From positions 1-64,000 of the forward strand of contig JAFQQM010000009.1 of the NCBI GenBank assembly GCA_017410585.1: a stretch of DNA of 64,000 nt. Direction: 5' to 3'. This document shows, piece by piece, positions 58,558 to 64,000 of this stretch. The first letter of the stretch is position 1. Each line of letters begins with the position of its first letter. Under the pieces are notes generated by a model that was not told where the DNA came from, made no database searches, and worked only from the letters and a program-made list of their open reading frames with translations. A program made the position numbers and the translations under genes. Source of the DNA: Clostridia bacterium (GTDB taxonomy: Bacteria; Bacillota; Clostridia; Oscillospirales; Acutalibacteraceae).

Positions 58558-58890
58558 ATGCGTACAATCAAACAATTTATCAGCAAAACAAAAAAGGTCT
58601 ATTTCTTTATGAAAGACGAAGATACTTGCCGCAGTTTCTTCCAAGCGGCTGAAGCGGAAGGTATATCATTTTGTGGAACTCCACCTACGCAAAAGAAAAC
58701 TACCGACATCGTCGCACTGCTACCAAGTGGTGAAATATGCTATGTAGGTTGGGCAGGCAGAATGTGCTACCACAACTGTAAGAAAGGCGTGGTACGGATT
58801 GATTATGGTAAGTTCTCAGAAGGGTGCGGGAATTATCTCATAAAATGGAAAAAGAGCAATTTGTCCAATAACAGCCCGAAGCTGCAGTGA
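58558..58890 (+). CDS. Riboswitch-controlled small protein of unknown function
   Basis: 110 residues starting MRTIKQFISKTKKVYFF. Preferred ATG 58558-58560, with AAGGAG about 11 bases upstream; an ATG at 58551 leads to a short frame. It is compact, with strands and Cys at GISFCGTPP and AGRMCYHNC, and no membrane segment or known motif. It lies under a SAM-type riboswitch, so it may act when SAM is low, for example in methionine or methyl-group use. This is inference; the family is not known to me. Its 3' end overlaps the terminator of the convergent gene. Confidence 0.7.
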   Translation: MRTIKQFISKTKKVYFFMKDEDTCRSFFQAAEAEGISFCGTPPTQKKTTDIVALLPSGEICYVGWAGRMCYHNCKKGVVRIDYGKFSEGCGNYLIKWKKSNLSNNSPKLQ

Positions 58891-58902
58891 GGACAAATGC
58901 TC
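58849..58902 (-). terminator. Terminator of the membrane-protein gene
   Basis: GAGCATTTGTCC and GGACAAATTGCTC (58854-58902) form a long stem with a large loop, followed on the minus strand by TTTTT. It lies in the 3' end of the convergent riboswitch gene. Confidence 0.6.
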
Positions 58903-58954
58903 TCTGTAAATAGTATATCAAAATATTATGGGGATGTCAAGAAAAACTTTATTC

Positions 58955-59326
58955 TTATATCGAATACGCGAACGGATTATTCTTTACGTTGCCTATTGAA
59001 GAAATCGTAAACGCTATCGAGGTCATAAAATAGCTCATCGCAAGTGGCAATGACATAATTGCTCTAAAGAAATTGAACATAACAACAAAACCGAAGCCGA
59101 TGAGATTTTTCACCACTTGAGCACCGTTCGTGTCTTTCTCGTTATCTACCTTAAGTATTGAACGCAATTCATTTACGAATAACTCTGCAAGCATATAGAA
59201 AGGGCAGAAAGCATAAAAAATGACAATAAATACGCATCCTACTATTGCAAACGGGAACAGTATAAAGTTTTTAGGTGTCTTAAAGATGTCCTTTAACAGA
59301 CAATTCATAGTTTCTATCTTTTTCAT
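58955..59326 (-). CDS. Membrane protein of unknown function
   Basis: 123 residues. Two or three membrane segments: about 20-50 (FILFPFAIVGCVFIVIFYAFCPFYML) and 75-110 (NLIGFGFVVMFNFFRAIMSLPLAMSYF). ATG 59324-59326 has AAAGGAG upstream and a near-consensus promoter (59349-59377). It lies convergent to the riboswitch gene. It might be a holin-like or defence membrane protein, with no evidence for either. Confidence 0.65.
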   Translation of the reverse strand: MKKIETMNCLLKDIFKTPKNFILFPFAIVGCVFIVIFYAFCPFYMLAELFVNELRSILKVDNEKDTNGAQVVKNLIGFGFVVMFNFFRAIMSLPLAMSYFMTSIAFTISSIGNVKNNPFAYSI

Positions 59327-59348
59327 CGTTGTAACTCCTTTTATTATG

Positions 59349-59377
59349 ATTATACACCTTCGAGCCTAAAAAGTCAA
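59349..59377 (-). promoter_or_regulatory. Promoter of the membrane-protein gene
   Basis: Minus strand: -35 TTGACT (59372-59377), 17-base spacer, -10 TATAAT (59349-59354). The second copy of the 17-bp motif lies five bases upstream of the -35. Confidence 0.82.
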
Positions 59378-59381
59378 TAAC

Positions 59382-59398
59382 TATAGCCCGTAGACTAT
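59382..59398. promoter_or_regulatory. 17-bp operator-like motif, copy 2
   Basis: TATAGCCCGTAGACTAT, two bases different from 58316-58332, with dyad symmetry. Its place beside a -35 box matches the first copy. Confidence 0.6.
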
Positions 59399-59453
59399 AA
59401 TTTTAATTTTGACCATAAATCTAATTTTGACCACAAATTTAATAATAGAAAAA

Positions 59454-59498
59454 AAGCCCATCATCCGAAGTTGCCGCCAACCGTGGAAAAAAGGGCTT
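59454..59498. terminator. Weak terminator-like inverted repeat
   Basis: AAGCCC (59454-59459) and GGGCTT (59493-59498) can pair across a 33-base loop; the minus strand continues in T. It may end transcripts from the right, with low certainty. Confidence 0.4.
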
Positions 59499-59537
59499 GT
59501 TTATTGATAAAAAGGGAAAAATACCCCTAAAAAGCAA

Positions 59538-59583
59538 TAAAAAACGCAGATTAGGCACAATTTCTTGTATCCTATTCTGCGTT
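59538..59583 (-). terminator. Terminator downstream of the tRNA/tmRNA 3' end
   Basis: AACGCAGAATAGG and CCTAATCTGCGTT (59543-59583) form a long stem with a 15-base loop and a T run on the minus strand. It follows the CCA end by about six bases, as expected for a stable RNA gene. Confidence 0.75.
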
Positions 59584-59589
59584 CTTATT

Positions 59590-59617
59590 TGGTGGAGGCG
59601 ACGAGAGTCGAACTCGT
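59590..59617 (-). other. 3' end of a tRNA or tmRNA (attachment-site remnant)
   Basis: On the minus strand ACGAG TTCGACT CTCGT forms a perfect T-arm (59601-59617), followed by CGCCTCC, A and CCA (59590-59600). The rest of a tRNA is missing: the sequence to the right is not a tRNA body. tRNA and tmRNA 3' ends are frequent integration sites, and tmRNA genes often end in CCTCCACCA, so this looks like an attR of the element to the right. tRNA-Ser is an alternative. Confidence 0.6.
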
Positions 59618-59648
59618 TTTAAATTAAGTGATAGCAACGGTTTTCGGT

Positions 59649-59670
59649 CTTTTTACTGACTTTATACTGA
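59649..59670. repeat. Tandem 11-bp repeats beside the att-like site
   Basis: CTTTTTACTGA and CTTTATACTGA are directly adjacent (59649-59659 and 59660-59670). They resemble arm-type binding sites of a tyrosine integrase and lie on the prophage side of the tRNA-like end. Confidence 0.6.
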
Positions 59671-59798
59671 TATTGCCATCCTATTCGACTTTTTACAAGG
59701 TTTTTCGTCGCATTTCACAATACGAAGTATATGCTTCGTTTATCCTCTTCTTTTATCGTGTTAGCATATCCAAACCTAATTGAAGGAGGATATGCAAA
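59671..59798. other. Noncoding stretch at the edge of the second prophage
   Basis: No gene is seen. It holds an inverted repeat ACGAAG..CTTCGT (59722-59739). No convincing promoter was found. It belongs to the region between the att-like site and the XRE gene. Confidence 0.4.
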
Positions 59799-60053
59799 AT
59801 GAAACTAAAACACAAATTCGCAAAAACAATTTTCTATGCTCGAAGCGAGCAAAAACTGACACAGGCGCAGGTGGCAGAAAACGCCGATATATCCGTGCGC
59901 GGATACCAACGCCTGGAAAAGGGAGAGTACGAGCCACGACTCCCCACCGCTCTCAAACTTATGATTGCTTTGCAAATCAACCCGAACGAATTCGCGGAGG
60001 AGGTGGGGATCGATGTACCGGTATCGATCGGATCGGAAACAGTACGTTTCTGA
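59799..60053 (+). CDS. XRE-family repressor-like protein of the second prophage
   Basis: 84 residues. HTH: KLTQAQVAENADISVRGYQRLEKGEYEPR (about 19-48). ATG has AAGGAGG upstream. It lies next to the att-like site, the usual place of an immunity or lysogeny regulator, and is followed by two small genes on the same strand. Base composition from here rightward is visibly more GC-rich than in the left prophage. Confidence 0.82.
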   Translation: MKLKHKFAKTIFYARSEQKLTQAQVAENADISVRGYQRLEKGEYEPRLPTALKLMIALQINPNEFAEEVGIDVPVSIGSETVRF

Positions 60054-60225
60054 AGACGGAAAACCATATTTCAGTTACTATATTAAACTGGAGCGATCGG
60101 AAAAGCGCGTGGACGACGTTACGACCAACCGTGCAGAGGCGAAACAGATCGTGCAGCTTCTCAATGCCGGCCAAGTACACCCGCATTTTTTATTGTCATT
60201 TGTTTCGACATATATCGACAAGTAA
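60013..60225 (+). CDS. DUF6514-like small protein
   Basis: 70 residues from ATG 60013-60015, in a different frame from the repressor, overlapping its end, with AGGAGGTGG upstream. YVSEDGKPYFSYYI and VDDVTTNRAEAKQIVQLLNAGQVHPHFLLSFVSTYI resemble the DUF6514 family of small Clostridia phage and chromosome proteins. Function unknown. Confidence 0.65.
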   Translation: MYRYRSDRKQYVSEDGKPYFSYYIKLERSEKRVDDVTTNRAEAKQIVQLLNAGQVHPHFLLSFVSTYIDK

Positions 60226-60286
60226 AATCCCTGCCGCCCCGTTCTCTTGGACGGGGCGGTTATTATTAACGAAAGGAATAATCATT

Positions 60287-60592
60287 ATGACTGTTACCAG
60301 CGATGTCGTTTCTATCCCCACAAAATACTTGCACAACTGTGATCCATCCGAATTTGCCGTCCTCACCTTTTCCGGCGATAATCTATTCCCTCTCTATCAA
60401 GATGGCGATGTGTTACTGATCCACAAAACAAAAGATTGCACCTGTGGTGAGGTCGTGGTCCTATGCGAATCACATTATGTGATCGGCCGAATTACAAAAA
60501 ACTTTTTTTCTCCGCTTGGCGAGAGTTTTCCACCGACAGCAGAGTTTAGTATTATCGGCATTCCCGTCTTGCTACTCCGAGAATTTGAATAA
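60287..60592 (+). CDS. S24-like protein lacking the catalytic serine
   Basis: 101 residues from ATG 60287-60289 (AAGGAAT upstream). It has the fold pattern of LexA/CI C-terminal domains: SGDNLFPLYQDGDVLLIHKTKDC and HYVIGRITKN. The usual GDSMxP has become GDNLFP, and no HTH is fused, so it probably cannot self-cleave. It may be a regulator or decoy partner of the XRE protein upstream. It ends at a bidirectional terminator. Confidence 0.7.
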   Translation: MTVTSDVVSIPTKYLHNCDPSEFAVLTFSGDNLFPLYQDGDVLLIHKTKDCTCGEVVVLCESHYVIGRITKNFFSPLGESFPPTAEFSIIGIPVLLLREFE

Positions 60593-60628
60593 AAAACTCC
60601 CCGCCATTTCAGCGGGGAGCTTTTGTTT
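60591..60628. terminator. Bidirectional terminator between convergent genes
   Basis: CTCCCCGC and GCGGGGAG (60597-60619) with a seven-base loop, A run before and T run after. It serves the S24-like gene and the convergent holin operon. Confidence 0.9.
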
Positions 60629-60930
60629 TATTCCTTCTTCACAGTTGTGTGGAGTTTGCCGATGAGGTCGCTAATATAGTTCGCGCCACGACTGCAGAAA
60701 ATGCCGGTCAGCACGATACCGACGTACGGGACCGCCAGTTTGATGCCCAGTGCAACGAACAGATCCGCATTCAGCACAAAGCAGATAAACAGCGCCACCG
60801 CGATCGCGCACAACTGCGTGGCGGCGGTCTTCCATTCCTTGCCGATAATCGCCTTGCCAATCTGCTTGCCATACTCGACCAGCGCTTCGACCAGCACGGC
60901 CGCCAGAATAACCATTGCAATCAGTTTCAT
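60628..60930 (-). CDS. Holin of the second prophage
   Basis: 100 residues. Membrane segments at about 1-20 (MVILAAVLVEALVEY), 38-58 (TQLCAIAVALFICFVLNADL) and 63-85. The tail is basic. It follows an amidase gene, as in a classical lysis cassette. ATG 60928-60930 has GGAGG upstream. Confidence 0.82.
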   Translation of the reverse strand: MKLIAMVILAAVLVEALVEYGKQIGKAIIGKEWKTAATQLCAIAVALFICFVLNADLFVALGIKLAVPYVGIVLTGIFCSRGANYISDLIGKLHTTVKKE

Positions 60931-60942
60931 ACTCCCACCTCC

Positions 60943-61917
60943 TCACTTCACATACTTCGCGTCGATCCAGCCGGTGACGGCCTTGCCGACGTTGGCTTTG
61001 CTGTTGGTGATGCGATAGCGACCGTTGACCTTCTTACCGTCGTACAGATAGTAGGTACCGCTCTTCAGACCACTGCGTTTGGTTGCCGTGGACGAGATGT
61101 ACAGCGGGCAAAGCGTCAGTTTTACCTGCTGTCCTGCCTTCGGCGAAACGACCGCCTGCGAACTGTTGGAAAACGCCTTGGCATTCACCCAGCCGGTCAC
61201 CATACCGGCCACGCCGACGTACTTGACGTCGGTGGTGATGCGGACACGACCGTTGACGATCTCCTCCGACCACAGATAGGCCGTGCCGCTCTTGGTGCCT
61301 GCCGCCGTCTTGGCGGTAGACGATACGTACAACGGCTCCTTATACAGCGTCGCAGAGGTCACCTTTTTCTCTTCCGGCTTCTCCTCTTCCGGTTCCGCAT
61401 ACGGTACACCGTGCAGTTCGCACATTGCCCGCACGGTATCCTCCGCCATCGCCGCCATATTCTTGTGAAACCATTCACAATCGCCGGCGTGATCGTGGAA
61501 GATCAACTCGTCATACAGGCATACCGCGACGGTGGCGCGGATCTCGTACAGATCCTTATTGGTGACCACCTTATGCGTGGTCGGTACCGTCTTGCGGTGC
61601 TTGTGCAGTACGTTGGCCGCCTTCTTGTTGACCGAGTCATTCCAGCACATCGTCATACTGTAACGGCCGCCGCCGGCGTTGGTATGCGCCACGTAGTGCA
61701 GGTCTGCACCCCACGCGTTGGATTCCTCCACGCGCTTATACATTGCCGCCGTGCCGGTGGCCGGACCGCCGCGCTTGACTTCGAAGCCCAGCGCCTTCAA
61801 CCGTTTCTCGACGATATCCATATACTGGCCGCAATGGGTGTTTTCACTACACTTCTGCGGACACAGCGTCGGATTATCGCTGCCGTGCAACGCCGGCGAT
61901 AAATAGATCTTTGCCAT
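60943..61917 (-). CDS. N-acetylmuramoyl-L-alanine amidase endolysin with SH3-like repeats
   Basis: 324 residues. Amidase_3-type domain (1-175): YLSPALHGSD with a zinc-binding His near 11, RVEESNAWGADLHYVAHTNA with E and H residues near 64 and 78. A Glu/Pro linker (about 178-190) leads to two SH3-like cell-wall repeats of about 60 residues (LYKEPLYVSSTAKT, LCPLYISSTATKRS). It cuts peptidoglycan for lysis. It lies between holin and another small lysis gene. ATG 61915-61917 has GGAGG upstream. Confidence 0.9.
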   Translation of the reverse strand: MAKIYLSPALHGSDNPTLCPQKCSENTHCGQYMDIVEKRLKALGFEVKRGGPATGTAAMYKRVEESNAWGADLHYVAHTNAGGGRYSMTMCWNDSVNKKAANVLHKHRKTVPTTHKVVTNKDLYEIRATVAVCLYDELIFHDHAGDCEWFHKNMAAMAEDTVRAMCELHGVPYAEPEEEKPEEKKVTSATLYKEPLYVSSTAKTAAGTKSGTAYLWSEEIVNGRVRITTDVKYVGVAGMVTGWVNAKAFSNSSQAVVSPKAGQQVKLTLCPLYISSTATKRSGLKSGTYYLYDGKKVNGRYRITNSKANVGKAVTGWIDAKYVK

Positions 61918-61930
61918 TTACAATTCCTCC

Positions 61931-62365
61931 TTACAGAAAATCGTAGGTTTCCAAACACCGGCAGTACACCTCTTTGATGCGCTTGCTGGTGAGTTCGGTG
62001 ATATTGTTTTCAAAGCTTGGATGCTCCTCGCAATACCGATCGTATTGCTTGATATCCAGTAGGATCTGCTCAAAATGCTCCTTGGAATGCCGCTGCCCGT
62101 GCAGTACCTCATCTCCAAAACGCAAGATCCGCGCACGGCAGTCGGTGGCAATATGCTCCGCCAGTTCGTTGCGCGTGGCGCAGGTTTCCTCCCTCTGCGC
62201 CTGCAACGATTCCATCACATCCCGATTGAGTGCCTTGCCGAGTTTTTGCATCAGCCAAGACAACGGCTTGACCTTGACCGGTGCGACCTCGATCAGCGAG
62301 AGCAACAGCAACGCGCCACCGGTACCGCCGAGACCGAAGATCGCCAAGATTTCAGCGAGAGACAT
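61931..62365 (-). CDS. Phage accessory protein with N-terminal hydrophobic segment
   Basis: 144 residues. One hydrophobic stretch (about 5-25, LAIFGLGGTGGALLLLSLIEV), then helices with LQAQREETCATRNELAEHIA. This resembles small proteins that precede holin-endolysin pairs in Firmicutes phages. Start ATG overlaps the stop of the small gene upstream as TAATG. Its end is 13 bases before the amidase. Confidence 0.65.
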   Translation of the reverse strand: MSLAEILAIFGLGGTGGALLLLSLIEVAPVKVKPLSWLMQKLGKALNRDVMESLQAQREETCATRNELAEHIATDCRARILRFGDEVLHGQRHSKEHFEQILLDIKQYDRYCEEHPSFENNITELTSKRIKEVYCRCLETYDFL

Positions 62366-62529
62366 TACGTCTCACCGCCTTTCAATGCTTCTCTACGTTG
62401 CTTTTCCTCGTCGGTAATCTCATACCATACCGACGCATCGGCGGCGGGCGGCAGGGTCACCGTCTTACCAAAGGTCTCGCCGTTGGTAAGCCACATACCA
62501 TCGGAGGCTCGTAAGATTGTATTGTCCAT
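62365..62529 (-). CDS. Small XkdX-like or tail accessory protein
   Basis: 54 residues, short but well supported: AAGGAGG eight bases before ATG 62527-62529, and TAATG overlap with the next gene. The product starts MDNTILRASDGMWLTNGE and ends with a helix (EEKQRREALKGGET). It has the size and place of small proteins between tail fibre and lysis genes. No firm family. Confidence 0.7.
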   Translation of the reverse strand: MDNTILRASDGMWLTNGETFGKTVTLPPAADASVWYEITDEEKQRREALKGGET

Positions 62530-62541
62530 AGTTAAACCTCC

Positions 62542-63219
62542 TTACTGCACCAGCGTCCAGTTCTTGCTGGAGATGGTCGCCTTCTGCTCGTCGGTCAGCA
62601 CGATGTTGGCGTGCAAGGTCAAAGTCTGCGTATCTTTGCCCGTTAGGTCAGCCAAGCCGTCAATGATGCTTTGGATGCTCTCGGCGGACAGCAAGGACGA
62701 GTTCATAAACGAAAACGAACGCGCAAGCGTCCCAGCCTTGATGCGGATTTCCTTTAGTGCGATTGCACCGCTGAAAGTACCGTTCACGTTAACCAATGCG
62801 CTACAATCTATCTCGCCCAATATGGTGTGCAGAGCTTGAGCATCCGCAAAGGTGCTATTGAAGTATGTCGGTTTTAACCCGCCAGCGCCCCACTCGCTTG
62901 CGTCCACAATTTCAAGCGACTTCGCACTATTAAAAGCATATTGGAGAGAGGCGGTATTATTTGCCGTATTTCCTTTTAATGTCACCTTTTTAACGCCAGT
63001 CGCAAATCGCACCAATCTGTTGGCGTTTTCCATAAAGTTTGGAGCGATAATCGTCAACTCATATCCTTCTGGAAAGGTTGCGCTGTTGAACAAATAGTCC
63101 AAATTCGTGGCGTATTGAAAAACATCTTCGCCGCCCTCGGCTTGCCCTGCGGCATAGCCAGCGTCGTAGACTTTCTGCTCATTCTCGGCAATTACCGCCA
63201 GTTTTTCCGCAATACTCAT
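62542..63219 (-). CDS. Tail-fibre protein with leucine-rich-like repeats
   Basis: 225 residues. A helix at the start (EKLAVIAENEQKVYDAGY), then BspA-type leucine-rich repeats (LQYAFNSAKSLEIVDASE, ALHTILGEIDCSALVNVNG) from about 45 to 180, then a short C-terminal module. Such surface-type repeats in phage fibres suggest host binding. ATG 63217-63219 overlaps the upstream gene's stop. Confidence 0.75.
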   Translation of the reverse strand: MSIAEKLAVIAENEQKVYDAGYAAGQAEGGEDVFQYATNLDYLFNSATFPEGYELTIIAPNFMENANRLVRFATGVKKVTLKGNTANNTASLQYAFNSAKSLEIVDASEWGAGGLKPTYFNSTFADAQALHTILGEIDCSALVNVNGTFSGAIALKEIRIKAGTLARSFSFMNSSLLSAESIQSIIDGLADLTGKDTQTLTLHANIVLTDEQKATISSKNWTLVQ

Positions 63220-64000
63220 TCAGCCTCGCCTCCAATCAGTTCGGTCTGGATAGCGATGATGCTATCGAGGGCGGTTTCGATATCACCCACCAAGTCGTCT
63301 ACTCCCAACCACGCCAAAGCCGCCGCTTTTTGCTCGGCGGTTAATGTTTCGGTATTGGTGGTAAGTCCTACCTTGATGGCGTAGTCCAAGTTGGCTGGTA
63401 CAATAGGACGGCGTGCGCTGGTTTTAGCATCAATTTCACCGTTATTTGCGGAAGCAATATACAAGTAGCCGGTTGTTGGATATACACCAACGCCGTATGC
63501 GCCAGGATTTACTTTTACCGCGCCAGCCTTGTCCGCCCCATCGGGGTAATCAGTAGCGCCAATAGCGCCAAGCCACGCCAAAACCGCCGCCTTTTCCTCA
63601 TCTGTCAAGTCTTCCTTGTTGTCGGTAAGTCCAACTTTTACCGCCTTACTCAAAAGCGCGGGCGTAATAGCAAACTGCGTTGCCGCTTGCGCTTCTATCT
63701 GCTCATCAGTGGCGGGGTTAATCACAAGCGCGTTATCACTTTGCTTTCGCAAGCCGTTGCCAACCTTAATTACGCCCGCTTCGGTAGTGCTTGCGTAATC
63801 CGTAGCACCAACCGCACCAAGCCAAGCAAGTGCGGCGGCCTTTTCCTCATCGGTCAGCGTTTCGGTGTTGGTGGTGATACTTGCCTTTAGTGCCTTATCA
63901 AGCCACCCCAAAGTGACGGCGGTATACTTGGCGTTTGTTCTTTCTATAACGTTGTTAAGCAAATAATCATTCGGTTGCTGTAGTCGCAAACAGCCATTGG
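63216..64000 (-). CDS. Tail-fibre protein with repeated modules (5' end outside window)
   Basis: At least 260 residues visible; the frame is open to the window edge. Three units share the pattern LT(D/A)E(E/Q)KAAALAWLG, separated by TDYAS and VKVGNGL or VKVNPG segments. The repeats probably form a fibre stalk. The start lies beyond 64000. It ends four bases inside the next gene. Confidence 0.75.
   Translation of the reverse strand, partial: NGCLRLQQPNDYLLNNVIERTNAKYTAVTLGWLDKALKASITTNTETLTDEEKAAALAWLGAVGATDYASTTEAGVIKVGNGLRKQSDNALVINPATDEQIEAQAATQFAITPALLSKAVKVGLTDNKEDLTDEEKAAVLAWLGAIGATDYPDGADKAGAVKVNPGAYGVGVYPTTGYLYIASANNGEIDAKTSARRPIVPANLDYAIKVGLTTNTETLTAEQKAAALAWLGVDDLVGDIETALDSIIAIQTELIGGEAE

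Noticed and set aside
59590..59700. Complete tRNA gene
   Set aside because: Only T-arm, acceptor 3' strand and CCA are present; no anticodon or D-arm follows to the right.
60649..61902. Long plus-strand open frame opposite holin and amidase
   Set aside because: Shadow of GC-rich coding sequence; the amidase and holin on the minus strand are well supported.

Overview
The window looks like Clostridia (Firmicutes) DNA carrying mobile elements. Supporting signs are strong GGAGG ribosome binding sites, sigma-A promoters of the TTGAAA-N17-TATAAT type, tandem large serine recombinases, DUF2800/DUF2815 phage replication genes, LlaJI-type restriction genes and a SAM-I-clan riboswitch. No host housekeeping gene is complete, so genus cannot be given.

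Layout. (1) 1-2155, plus strand: the 3' end of an unknown gene and two ParB-fold genes closed by a terminator. (2) 2164-5646, minus strand: lysogeny module with two large serine recombinases, a tiny SHOCT-like protein and an HTH/zinc-finger protein. (3) 5725-7769: a self-contained cassette (promoter, HELGH metallopeptidase, AbiH-like protein, terminator). (4) 7784-30983: late region of a siphovirus-type phage read from high to low coordinates: large terminase, PAPS-reductase-like protein, portal, ClpP-like protease, HK97 capsid, connector genes, tail tube, frameshifted tail chaperone, tape measure, Dit, Tal, three receptor or baseplate proteins, holin-like genes. (5) 31088-36600: multispecific C5 DNA methyltransferase, ParB-fused N-methyltransferase, phage MetK (SAM synthetase), small terminase, HNH nuclease. 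(6) 36743-38229: AAA/DUF4143 ATPase cassette with a consensus promoter and a 23-bp repeat array. (7) 38228-47210: early replication operon (sigma-like regulator, DUF2800 nuclease, DUF2815 protein, family A DNA polymerase, P4-type primase-helicase, VRR-NUC, SNF2 helicase, DUF1492). (8) 47263-47439: candidate structured RNA. (9) 47521-54425: five-gene operon with XRE regulator, C5 methyltransferase, McrB-like motor, LlaJI-like endonuclease and ImmA-like metallopeptidase. (10) 54573-58308: operon of unknown role centred on a DnaQ-exonuclease/BRCT protein. (11) 58349-59377: riboswitch-controlled orphan gene and a membrane protein. (12) 59538-59670: a terminator, a tRNA/tmRNA 3' end and tandem 11-bp repeats that look like an attachment site. 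(13) 59799-64000: the edge of a second, visibly GC-richer prophage (regulators, holin, amidase, tail-fibre proteins).

How the genes work together. The early operon replicates the phage genome; the terminases, portal and capsid genes package it; the tail genes deliver it. A near-identical promoter precedes three phage operons (recombinases at 5078-5106, the 29.8 kb operon, the 31.0 kb operon), which suggests common control. MetK sits in the same operon as two DNA methyltransferases, so the phage appears to supply its own SAM for modifying its DNA, and a SAM-type riboswitch lies near the right end. Several accessory units have their own promoters and terminators and resemble defence genes: AbiH with a metallopeptidase, the AAA/DUF4143 ATPase, and the LlaJI-like operon with an ImmA-like protein. 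The best candidates for undescribed biology are the ImmA-extended LlaJI operon, the AbiH/HELGH pair, the MetK-methyltransferase module, and the structured RNA at 47.3 kb.

Limits. All family names come from reading translations and motifs by eye. No homology search, folding calculation or GC calculation was run.
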